DNA of 64,000 nucleotides from an uncultured Planococcus sp. (lineage in GTDB: Bacteria; Bacillota; Bacilli; Bacillales_A; Planococcaceae), in contig CANLRI010000003.1 of the NCBI GenBank assembly GCA_947493585.1, positions 310,001 through 374,000 on the forward strand, given 5' to 3'. Positions 37,108-43,834 of this stretch are shown one piece after another. How positions within the stretch are numbered: position 1 is the first letter of the stretch; each line of letters starts with the position of its first letter. The position numbers and the translations under genes are program-made. The notes beneath the pieces are model-generated. The model was not told where the DNA came from. It ran no database searches and saw only the letters and a program-made list of their open reading frames with translations.

Positions 37108-38615
37108 TACATGCCTCCGAACATATTCTGCTGCATCCAGGCGCTTTGCGAGTTCATTTTGCTGAGTGCTTTTTCCATTGCCGTGAACTGGCTCCAGTAA
37201 CGGTCTTCGATGCTCGTCAAACGGTCTTGCCAGCGCGTGATTTCCGTTTCCATGCGGCGCATTTTTTTGGACATCGTGCTATTGTCGACCGCGCTTGCCG
37301 GACTCCCCGCCTGTGTGCTCAAATTCTTAACGATGTCGTTGAGCTTGTCATAGACACGCGCACCGATTCCGTCGCCAGCTGCACTGCGGACCGTGAACAA
37401 GTTCATCACTTCATCCGGTTTTTCTGAAAGAGCGGTCCTCAATTTATCTTCATCGATGAACAACTTTCCGCCTTCGCGGTAATCGCCTGTATTGATCCCG
37501 ATTTGGGACAATAAATTGATGCTGCCATCCCCAATGCCACCGACTTTATCCATGAATTCGCGACGCAGATCCTGCAGCGCCGATTTCATGATTGGGTCAT
37601 TGCGCAACAAGCCGCTGCGCGCTTTTTCTTCCCATAATTCGATTTCGTTATCGCTCATGTCTTTTTTCTGTTCATCCGAGAGCGGCTGGAAATCAGGGTA
37701 GCGTTTTTCCACGATCTGCTTTTGGAGGTCTTCGATCGTTTTGTTGTACGCTTCTACGAAATCCTTGAGCATCTGTACTGGTTTTTCTGGATCAGAGCTA
37801 ACGGTTATGGACGATGAACTGCCAGCCACATCAACTTTATTCAACTCGATAGCCAAGCCATTGATGGTCGTTTTATTACTTGTCAGCCCATTTACCCGTA
37901 TACCATCAAGACTGACGGAAGCGTCTGTTGCGGTACTTGAAGCTTTTGAAGCTTGCTCAACTCCGGTAATCTGCTTGCCAAGTGCGATATTATCGGTGCC
38001 GTCCGTATTTTGGAATGCCAAGGTGAAATTTTGCGCAGCTCCGAGTTTTTTGGATGAGATAAAGAAATGCGAGGTTGTGTTATCGAAATTGACGCGAAGT
38101 GCGGGTTGTTGTCCTGCGGTCGCTTCCTGCAGCTTTTTCGCTACATCCGCATAGGTCGTAGTTACTTCAATATCTATATTGATATCGGCCTTGCCTGCGA
38201 CTTGAATCGCGATTCTCCCTGCGACACCGATGGCATCAGTCGATTGCGCCGCCCCGCCGCCTGTTTTCTGGACTGCCACTTCAGAAGTCATTTTCGCAGC
38301 CGTCGCTAGCGAATGAACTTCCACTTTGTAATTCCCGCTCATCGCCGTTGCGCCCGCTGTCACTTTCGCACTGCCGGATCCTGTCGTTTCTGCGCTATAG
38401 GCATTGAAGCTCGACTGCAGGCGCAGGTTGCTGGCACTCGTGCGCAAACTCGAGAACGCAAGGTTCTGCTCGCGTGTTGCTTCTTGCTGCCATTCGGTCC
38501 AGACTTTTTGCTGCATCAGTTTATCCAATGGCATTTTCTGTATTTGCATCATTTGTTTTACGATGGAGTCGGTGTCCATCCCGGAAGCCAATCCGCCGAT
38601 TCGCATTGCGCTCAT
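37107..38615 (-). CDS. fliD: Flagellar filament cap protein FliD (HAP2)
   Basis: 502 aa: N-terminal RIGGLASGMDTDSIVKQMM and C-terminal conserved region (NLLSQIGINTGDYREGGKLFIDE near 365, then LTSIEDRYWSQFTAMEKALSKMNSQ), with coiled-coil ends. Polymerises flagellin at the filament tip. Confidence 0.95.
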   Translation of the reverse strand: MSAMRIGGLASGMDTDSIVKQMMQIQKMPLDKLMQQKVWTEWQQEATREQNLAFSSLRTSASNLRLQSSFNAYSAETTGSGSAKVTAGATAMSGNYKVEVHSLATAAKMTSEVAVQKTGGGAAQSTDAIGVAGRIAIQVAGKADINIDIEVTTTYADVAKKLQEATAGQQPALRVNFDNTTSHFFISSKKLGAAQNFTLAFQNTDGTDNIALGKQITGVEQASKASSTATDASVSLDGIRVNGLTSNKTTINGLAIELNKVDVAGSSSSITVSSDPEKPVQMLKDFVEAYNKTIEDLQKQIVEKRYPDFQPLSDEQKKDMSDNEIELWEEKARSGLLRNDPIMKSALQDLRREFMDKVGGIGDGSINLLSQIGINTGDYREGGKLFIDEDKLRTALSEKPDEVMNLFTVRSAAGDGIGARVYDKLNDIVKNLSTQAGSPASAVDNSTMSKKMRRMETEITRWQDRLTSIEDRYWSQFTAMEKALSKMNSQSAWMQQNMFGGM

Positions 38616-38633
38616 AGCTCGTTCACTCCTGTC

Positions 38634-38978
38634 TTATCGTTTTTCATCAATCATCATGCCCGTAATTTCGGCCATCGAGGCGTACATGTCCAAAAACTTC
38701 CGGTTCGGAATTTCCCGCAGTACTTCATCGGTTTTGGTATCAATCACTTGCACGTAATACACTTCCAATTGCTCGTGCAGCTGGAATTTAATATTGGTTT
38801 CAGTCGGTACTAAAAATTCGTTCATGACGGCGACTTTATCCGCCACCATTTCTTTCGTGATAGCTTGAGCGGGTTCTTGGAATTGATTTTTTTCAGGAAT
38901 TCCCGTTTGTTTTGCAGTGATCGGATCTATTTTGCCAAGCTCTTGAAGCTGTGGCATTGATTGATTAGTGACTTCCAT
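38634..38978 (-). CDS. flaG: Flagellar protein FlaG
   Basis: 114 aa; C-terminal FlaG domain (NIKFQLHEQLEVYYVQVIDTKTDEVLREIP). The start MEVTNQSMPQL at 38978 is chosen since a longer frame to 39080 overlaps its own promoter. First gene of flaG-fliD-fliT-fliS. Confidence 0.92.
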   Translation of the reverse strand: MEVTNQSMPQLQELGKIDPITAKQTGIPEKNQFQEPAQAITKEMVADKVAVMNEFLVPTETNIKFQLHEQLEVYYVQVIDTKTDEVLREIPNRKFLDMYASMAEITGMMIDEKR

Positions 38979-39028
38979 GACGACACTCCCCGTCTTCTCA
39001 AATCGATCTAAAAAGCTCTCTATCCTTA

Positions 39029-39055
39029 TTATCGGCACGATCCTGGATTTTTTTA
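39029..39055 (-). promoter_or_regulatory. Sigma-D promoter of flaG-fliD-fliT-fliS
   Basis: Minus strand TAAA (39052-39055), 15-base spacer, GCCGATAA (39029-39036), about 50 bases before the flaG start. Confidence 0.9.
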
Positions 39056-39065
39056 GTATAGAATC

Positions 39066-39108
39066 AAAAAAATAAGACAAGCCCGTAAAGAGCCTGCCTT
39101 ATCTTATG
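39066..39108 (-). terminator. Terminator after the glucosaminidase gene
   Basis: On the minus strand an imperfect stem, ATAAGATAAGGCAGGC with GGGCTTGTCTTAT, is followed by seven U residues. It separates the hydrolase gene from the flaG promoter immediately downstream. Confidence 0.75.
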
Positions 39109-39832
39109 TGAGTTGCGTATAAAATTTGCTGACACCTTGTGTCCAATGGTTGTTGAGGCCAGTCGGATCGTTCGCCGCGCCAACAGGGGCATATTTTGCA
39201 CCGATTTGCGCGATGCTTTCCTTGCCTTGGTTCAAATAATTCTGTCGCAAATTGCGTGCCATGTCGTAAATGCTGTCCGCCACCGATTCATAGCTGCGCA
39301 GTCCATTTTTGCCCATCATGCCGGCGATATTATTTTTCTCATTCGCCGCACGCGATGAGCCATTTCCGGTTTCATGGACCGCAATCGCAGACAGGAGATT
39401 CGGGTCGATATCGTATTTTTTGCCAGCTTCGATGAAATGTACAGCCGTGCCGCTCAGTTTTCCAGCGAGCTGCCCATCGAGTTTCAAAAACTGGACCGGC
39501 CGGAATTTCAGATCGCTTTGATCTGCAGCGCTGGTTGCCACGTCTTTATGCTGCATCGTCAGATTCGCGACAGCCGGATTGTACGACGAATTTGCCGGTG
39601 CCATGAAAGACAAGCTGTTCGCGGCCGGCGCTTGTTGTGTTGGCATTTGCTGTGACTGCATTTGCTGGACATTTTCCATCATCGCCGCCATCAACAACAT
39701 CATAAACGACCCCGGTCCCGCCATCCCCGGCATTTGGCTATTCGCCGCTCCGCTTCCGTTTGTTGCTGACGACTGCTGAAGCGAACTCATCGCCGACTGA
39801 AACAGCCAATTTGTATTGATCGGCCCCATCAT
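39104..39832 (-). CDS. Glucosaminidase-type peptidoglycan hydrolase
   Basis: About 242 aa. The N-terminal 100 residues are Met/Gln/Ser-rich with no signal peptide; the C-terminal half is a lysozyme-like glucosaminidase domain: YDIDPNLLSAIAVHETGNGSS (catalytic glutamate in HETG, near residue 162), NNIAGMMG, and TQGVSKFY. Situated upstream of flaG, it could open the wall for the rod like FlgJ, or be exported; this is inference. The start is uncertain: GTG at 39844 or ATG at 39832. Confidence 0.8.
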   Translation of the reverse strand: MMGPINTNWLFQSAMSSLQQSSATNGSGAANSQMPGMAGPGSFMMLLMAAMMENVQQMQSQQMPTQQAPAANSLSFMAPANSSYNPAVANLTMQHKDVATSAADQSDLKFRPVQFLKLDGQLAGKLSGTAVHFIEAGKKYDIDPNLLSAIAVHETGNGSSRAANEKNNIAGMMGKNGLRSYESVADSIYDMARNLRQNYLNQGKESIAQIGAKYAPVGAANDPTGLNNHWTQGVSKFYTQLT

Positions 39833-39844
39833 ACTCTTCCACAC

Positions 39845-40085
39845 CTTCCGTTTCCATTTATTCGTTTAGTTTACAAGAAGATGTAAGAAAAAAGAATAGG
39901 CGGATTGGGGGTAGGATTAAGTTAAAGTAATTTTATTCGAAATAAAAGCTGTGACTTTTTCCATGTTCCATACATGAGCTTGTGAAGTAAAAAAAGCGGT
40001 TTAATGCCTTGTTCTATTTTGCATACGTTACTTTAAATTCATATAATTATTAAAAGACTTCTCTAGATTAGGGAGGAGATAACAT
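39845..40085. other. AT-rich intergenic region with promoter for the homing endonuclease gene
   Basis: Contains no gene. The plus-strand promoter for the next gene is TTGCAT (40019-40024), 17 bases, TATAAT (40042-40047), a strong sigma-A promoter; the ribosome site is GGGAGGAG at 40071-40078. Confidence 0.75.
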
Positions 40086-40964
40086 ATGGAAGACATGATG
40101 TGCGGGAAATTACTCGGAGACGGCTGCTTAACAAAGCAGACTGGAAGAAAACCTAGGTTTCAGTTCACTCATGCTTTAACTGATAAAGGCTGGTCAGAAC
40201 ACTGCTTCGAAGGACTTTCAGAATTCTATCCATTAGCTCCTCCAAAGTATAAAAAAGTTATAGATTCAAGAATCGCCCAAGGGTTTACAGAATGCTATGT
40301 AGTTCAATCCCGCACTTCTCAGGAATTAAATGCTTTGTATGAAACATGGTATCCTCGCGGCAATAAGGAATTACCCTTCGCTTATATCGAACAGTATTTC
40401 ACCGAAAGATCTTTGGCTTGGTGGTACCAGGATGATGGCCATTTAAACCAGCGAAATGGGTTAGTAAAAAAAGTTATTCTTTCTACTGACAGTTTCTCTC
40501 CTACAGAAAACCGATTTCTGATTGATTTTCTTGAAAGAAAATATGGTTTCAACTTTTCTATAGACGCCCAAAATCGCCTTATTCTTTACGATCAATTCCA
40601 GATTAACTATTTCTTGAGATTGGTTACACCATATATACATGTCTCAATGGCTCGAAAAAAACCATTTCAAAGAAACATGAAACCCATAGCGAAAAGATCT
40701 ACCATCTATTTACCTGCGGATTTAATTATTGAAAAACCGACTTCAGAAATCAATGACCAGTATGAAAAGCTGCCCATCCTCCAGGAACTGCTTCAAGATC
40801 GCATCAGTTTTTTCAAAATGGCTAGCTTCGTGAAAAGCACTACCATTCATACAAAGCCCTACCAAATAGAAATCAAGGAAAGATATAAAACCCAATTAAT
40901 CAATTTAAAACTTGAGACGGGCTTGAACATCAGTCAGATTACCAATCATTGTTTCCGCATATAA
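40086..40964 (+). CDS. Free-standing LAGLIDADG-type homing endonuclease
   Basis: 292 aa, AT-richer than the flagellar genes around it. Two LAGLIDADG-like helices are visible: MCGKLLGDGCL (residues 5-15) and LAWWYQDDGHL (110-120), each ending in an acidic catalytic residue, so it should work as a single-chain double-strand nuclease. Each motif is followed by a beta-rich section. It is not inside an intron: it lies about 400 bases beyond the intron-containing hag gene, on the opposite strand, and has its own promoter and terminator. Its target may be hag, but this is inference; a target elsewhere is possible. Confidence 0.85.
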   Translation: MEDMMCGKLLGDGCLTKQTGRKPRFQFTHALTDKGWSEHCFEGLSEFYPLAPPKYKKVIDSRIAQGFTECYVVQSRTSQELNALYETWYPRGNKELPFAYIEQYFTERSLAWWYQDDGHLNQRNGLVKKVILSTDSFSPTENRFLIDFLERKYGFNFSIDAQNRLILYDQFQINYFLRLVTPYIHVSMARKKPFQRNMKPIAKRSTIYLPADLIIEKPTSEINDQYEKLPILQELLQDRISFFKMASFVKSTTIHTKPYQIEIKERYKTQLINLKLETGLNISQITNHCFRI

Positions 40965-41000
40965 AAAGGGCTGCCGATTTTGTTGGCAGCCCTTTCGTTA
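40964..41000 (+). terminator. Terminator after homing endonuclease gene
   Basis: AAAGGGCTGCC GATTTTGTT GGCAGCCCTTTCG stem. It can act for both the plus gene and yjfB on the minus strand. Confidence 0.85.
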
Positions 41001-41008
41001 TAAACATT

Positions 41009-41185
41009 TTACCCTTTCAAATCAATCGAACTGCCAATATGCGGCTGCACCGATTGTTCAAGCATCTTCACGACATTCGCGCTATTCGTCTCGGCTTGGT
41101 CCATCGCTTTTTTGGTCACTAAAACACTCGCTTCCTGCCGGACATTCATCTGGCTGAGCGACATCGATAAAGCGGCGATATCCAT
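41009..41185 (-). CDS. YjfB family putative motility protein
   Basis: 58 aa, MDIAALSMSLSQMNVRQEAS at the start, ending IGSSIDLKG. This is the pattern of the small YjfB motility family (M-D-x-A-LSMxxSQ and EASVLVTKKAMD). Ribosome site GGGGGAG 5 bases upstream. Located just downstream of hag. Too short to be picked up by simple frame-length filters. Function in the family unknown. Confidence 0.8.
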   Translation of the reverse strand: MDIAALSMSLSQMNVRQEASVLVTKKAMDQAETNSANVVKMLEQSVQPHIGSSIDLKG

Positions 41186-41212
41186 AGGAACTCCCCCTTG
41201 TGAACTTGCTTA

Positions 41213-41243
41213 TAAAAAAAGGAGCCTACAATCAGGCTCCTTT
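41213..41243 (-). terminator. Terminator after hag
   Basis: Minus strand AAAAGGAGCCTGATTGTAGGCTCCTTTTTTT; stem AGGAGCC/GGCTCCT, ending the flagellin transcript 13 bases after its stop. Confidence 0.88.
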
Positions 41244-41255
41244 TGGTGTTTAAAA

Positions 41256-42444
41256 TTAACGTAGTAATTGAAGAACTTGCTGCGGCGCTTGATTCGCCTG
41301 TGCCAACATTGCTTGTGAAGCTTGTGCAAGAATCGAGTTCTTTGTTTGTTCCATCATTTCTTTCGCCATCGTGCGAACATTTACTTTCATAAATGACTAG
41401 ACTATATCTTCACCCTCTAGTGTTAGTAGGGGCCGGGCACTTCGGATCTGCCAGTGCTGATGGACACTGTGTCACCTACGGATTTCATCACCATAGCTCT
41501 CGCCTTAGATGGTTTATCCTAGTCGTTGAACCTTCTCCACTCTTTCGAGACAGGAGCTTGGCTGCTGATTACCCAATCTTTCATTTTCTCAAGCCATCAC
41601 GTTTGCCGTTTCCAGCTGCGTTGTGGCAATAAAAGCTATCAGGGCTTCCCAGCAATTCACCCGGTCGTAATCTCTGATCGTTACCAATCAGGACGACTGT
41701 ACCTCTGCTCGCTTACGCGGCTTCGGCATAATCAACGTCGCGGATTCTTGATTCCGCAGCTGTTAGGTTTTCGGCTGATGTATTCAAGTTATTAATCGTA
41801 TGTTCGAAACGATTTTGTTTAGAACCTAATTGAGAACGTTCATCTGAAACTGTTTTGATTGCAGCATCTAGAGTGTCAAGAGCTGCCGTAGCAAGAGCAG
41901 AAGTACTGACATCGAGAGTATCTACTACTAAAGTAGTTGCATCCATCGCTGCAAAGTCGACAGTTAACTGTTGAGCGTTATTTGCCCCAATTTGGAAAGA
42001 GAACGTACCGTCAGCGCCAGCTCCACCGCTTGCATCTAACAAGTTTTGACCATTAAATTGAGTAGTTTCAGAAATGCGAGTGATTTCTCCAGCTAGATCG
42101 TCAATCTCGACTTGAATTACAGTGCGATCATCAGTGTCATAAGAGTCATTACCGGCTTGTACAGTAAGCTCACGCATACGTTGAAGGATGTCATGTGTTT
42201 CGCTTAAAGCACCTTCTGCAGTTTGAATCATAGAAATTGCATCTTGCGCGTTACGAGAGCCTTGCTCTAGTCCACGAATTTGACCACGCATTTTCTCAGA
42301 AATTGAAAGTCCAGCTGCATCATCTTTTGCGCTGTTGATGCGAAGCCCTGAAGACAATTTCCCCATATTATCCATTTGTGCGCTTTGGGCTGAGCCCATT
42401 TGGCGGTGTGTGTTAAGTGCTGCGATGTTGTGATTGATAATCAT
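41256..42444 (-). CDS. hag: Flagellin, split by a group I intron (exons 41728-42444 and 41256-41366)
   Basis: Major filament protein. Exon 1 encodes residues 1-239 (MIINHNIAALNTHRQ ... ESRIRDVDY) and exon 2 encodes the last 36 residues (AKEMMEQTKNSILAQ ... VLQLLR). After splicing the protein is 275 aa, with the conserved RDVDYAKEMMEQTKN joint intact. Unspliced, translation runs into the intron and stops four codons later (A-E-A-A). Single copy in this window. A sigma-D promoter and CsrA-binding hairpin lie upstream. The frame and splice junction agree exactly, so the gene is probably functional. Confidence 0.93.
41367..41727 (-). ncRNA. Group I intron in hag (361 nt, no ORF)
   Basis: Self-splicing core visible on the minus strand: P7 strands GACTA (41520-41524) and TAGTC in AAGATATAGTC (41400-41410), with the usual R- and S-type surroundings (GTTCAACGACTA; GGGTGAAGATATAGTC). 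P1 pairs exon end TTAT and intron GC with GCGTAA, giving a U-G wobble at the 5' splice site between 41728 and 41727; the 5' part CGC of the guide pairs with exon 2 GCG (P10). The intron ends in G at 41367. Flagellin introns are known from thermophilic Geobacillus. Confidence 0.92.
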
Positions 42445-42452
42445 TGTGTATT

Positions 42453-42505
42453 ACCTCCGTGTAATGTTTTTTTGTTTTTTTGCAAGCGCCCAAATCCGTT
42501 TGGAC
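42453..42505 (-). promoter_or_regulatory. CsrA-binding elements in the hag leader
   Basis: Minus-strand GTCCAAA-CGGA-TTTGGGC (42488-42505) is a 7-bp hairpin that presents GGA in the loop, the classic CsrA site BS1. A second site ACGGAGGT (42453-42460) overlaps the Shine-Dalgarno. With csrA and fliW next door, FliW-CsrA control of flagellin translation as in B. subtilis is likely. Confidence 0.85.
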
Positions 42506-42520
42506 TGCCTTACACTCTAT

Positions 42521-42547
42521 TTATCGGTAAACGTTTTAAAATGTTTA
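42521..42547 (-). promoter_or_regulatory. Sigma-D promoter of hag
   Basis: Minus strand TAAA (42544-42547), 15-base spacer, ACCGATAA (42521-42528). The -35 lies in AAAAAAGGCTAAACATTTT, shared with the yvyF promoter. Confidence 0.92.
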
Positions 42548-42640
42548 GCCTTTTTTGAAAAAAACTCTAAAAATTTTTGAAGCCGCTTCTGTTCCATTGC
42601 GTATTAGTAGTAAACCCCTTGATGGAAGGAGGAGCTACCC

Positions 42641-43090
42641 ATGACATTCCGCTCTAAGATCGACCGTCCGTTTCTGACGCTTTATGGTGCGGCGACGCTC
42701 TTGATTGCTGTTTCTTGTTTTTGGCCATTCTTTTTTGATGAGGAGATGCTACTGTCCGCTGCCATCATTCTCATTTCAATATTTATCGGTACTATCGCCT
42801 TCATGTTATGGCTCTTGCTCGGTATTTCTTATGTATTCCTTGATAATCATTTATTTGTGAAAGCTGGACCGCTGAGAATAAGCATTGCTTATGAAAACAT
42901 TTCGCTCGTCGCACCTACTTCAGATATTCTCACGGGAATGCGGATGCTTTCTTCACGAGACGCACTCGAGATCTTTTACCCCAAAGCATTTATGGGCAGC
43001 GTCAAAATCTCGCCTGCCGAAAAGCAGCGATTCCTCGATGAATTAATGAAACAGGTGCCTCGTGATAAGTTTCATCACTCTTTGCTGTAA
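42641..43090 (+). CDS. Bacterial PH domain membrane protein
   Basis: 149 aa; two transmembrane segments (about 12-32 and 40-65) followed by a bacterial PH-like domain (LFVKAGPLRISIAYENISLVAP and KISPAEKQRFLDEL). GGAGGAG ribosome site. Divergent from hag. Function unknown; no flagellar link known. Confidence 0.75.
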   Translation: MTFRSKIDRPFLTLYGAATLLIAVSCFWPFFFDEEMLLSAAIILISIFIGTIAFMLWLLLGISYVFLDNHLFVKAGPLRISIAYENISLVAPTSDILTGMRMLSSRDALEIFYPKAFMGSVKISPAEKQRFLDELMKQVPRDKFHHSLL

Positions 43091-43093
43091 ATT

Positions 43094-43132
43094 AAAAAAC
43101 CTGAAGCAGGCAATTAGCCCGCTCCAGGTTTT
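43094..43132. terminator. Bidirectional terminator between PH-domain gene and csrA
   Basis: AAAAAACCTGAAGCAGGC ... GCCCGCTCCAGGTTTTATTTTTT: an imperfect stem with A and U runs on the two sides, so it serves both convergent genes. Confidence 0.8.
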
Positions 43133-43352
43133 ATTTTTTCATTTTCAAGAAGTCACTGATATCAATCACATTCGACACCGCGTTCTTATTCTCTTCCTGA
43201 ATCTCCAAATAAATCTCTTTCCGGTGGATCGGAATTTCCTTCGGTGCGGAAATCCCCAGTTTGATGAGGTCGCCTTCGATGGAAGTGACCGTGATTTCGA
43301 TGTTGTCGTCGATGACGATCGATTCGCCGACTTTGCGTCCGAGTACGAGCAT
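43131..43352 (-). CDS. csrA: Carbon storage/translational regulator CsrA
   Basis: 73 aa; [20 protein letters not shown] start, [21 protein letters not shown] end. RNA-binding dimer that represses hag translation until FliW, released by secretion of flagellin, binds it. Start is 3 bases after fliW stop. Confidence 0.97.
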   Translation of the reverse strand: MLVLGRKVGESIVIDDNIEITVTSIEGDLIKLGISAPKEIPIHRKEIYLEIQEENKNAVSNVIDISDFLKMKK

Positions 43353-43355
43353 CCC

Positions 43356-43802
43356 TTACACCTGCCTTGCCGCTTGTTGGAACAGCGGATGTTTCACTTG
43401 GTAGTTCGGGTTGTTCAGGACGATCTGCTTGCCGAGTTGCTGTTTATTGTTGATGACGACCGGCGCTTTCAAGTTCGCTGTCGCGTCACCAATTTGTTTG
43501 TTTGGCGTGACGGTCACCAAGACGATTGCATCGGATGGGTCTTCCAGCTTCAATTGCCCGGTCAAAGTGTCATCGAGCTTCACTTCGTAGTCCGGCAAAA
43601 AAACGAACGGGTCCGCCATGAAGAAACTGATCGCTGCGTGTTCTGTGGACTGAAGGAAAAAGAACGGCGAATCGCCAGCAGGATCTGCCGGAAGTAAGAC
43701 AAATGTCGTTTCCTCTTCGAATCCCGGGATGCCGCGCTCGAATGTCAGTAAACGATTGTCTTCAAGTTCGAGCTCGCCGAATTGTTCTGTCTGGATTTTC
43801 AT
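43356..43802 (-). CDS. fliW: Flagellar assembly factor FliW
   Basis: 148 aa; GIPGFEEETTFVLLP near residue 29 and PDYEVKLDD, typical of FliW. It binds Hag or CsrA and closes the partner-switching loop. Same operon as csrA; likely transcribed independently of the cyclase operon ending 32 bases upstream. Confidence 0.95.
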   Translation of the reverse strand: MKIQTEQFGELELEDNRLLTFERGIPGFEEETTFVLLPADPAGDSPFFFLQSTEHAAISFFMADPFVFLPDYEVKLDDTLTGQLKLEDPSDAIVLVTVTPNKQIGDATANLKAPVVINNKQQLGKQIVLNNPNYQVKHPLFQQAARQV

Positions 43803-43834
43803 AGCTGACTTCCTTTCTATACGAAAACTTCTGA

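Noticed and set aside
41393..41632. Reading frames on the plus strand inside the hag intron
   Set aside because: They lie over the group I intron's conserved core, have no ribosome site, and encode an unrecognisable His-rich peptide.
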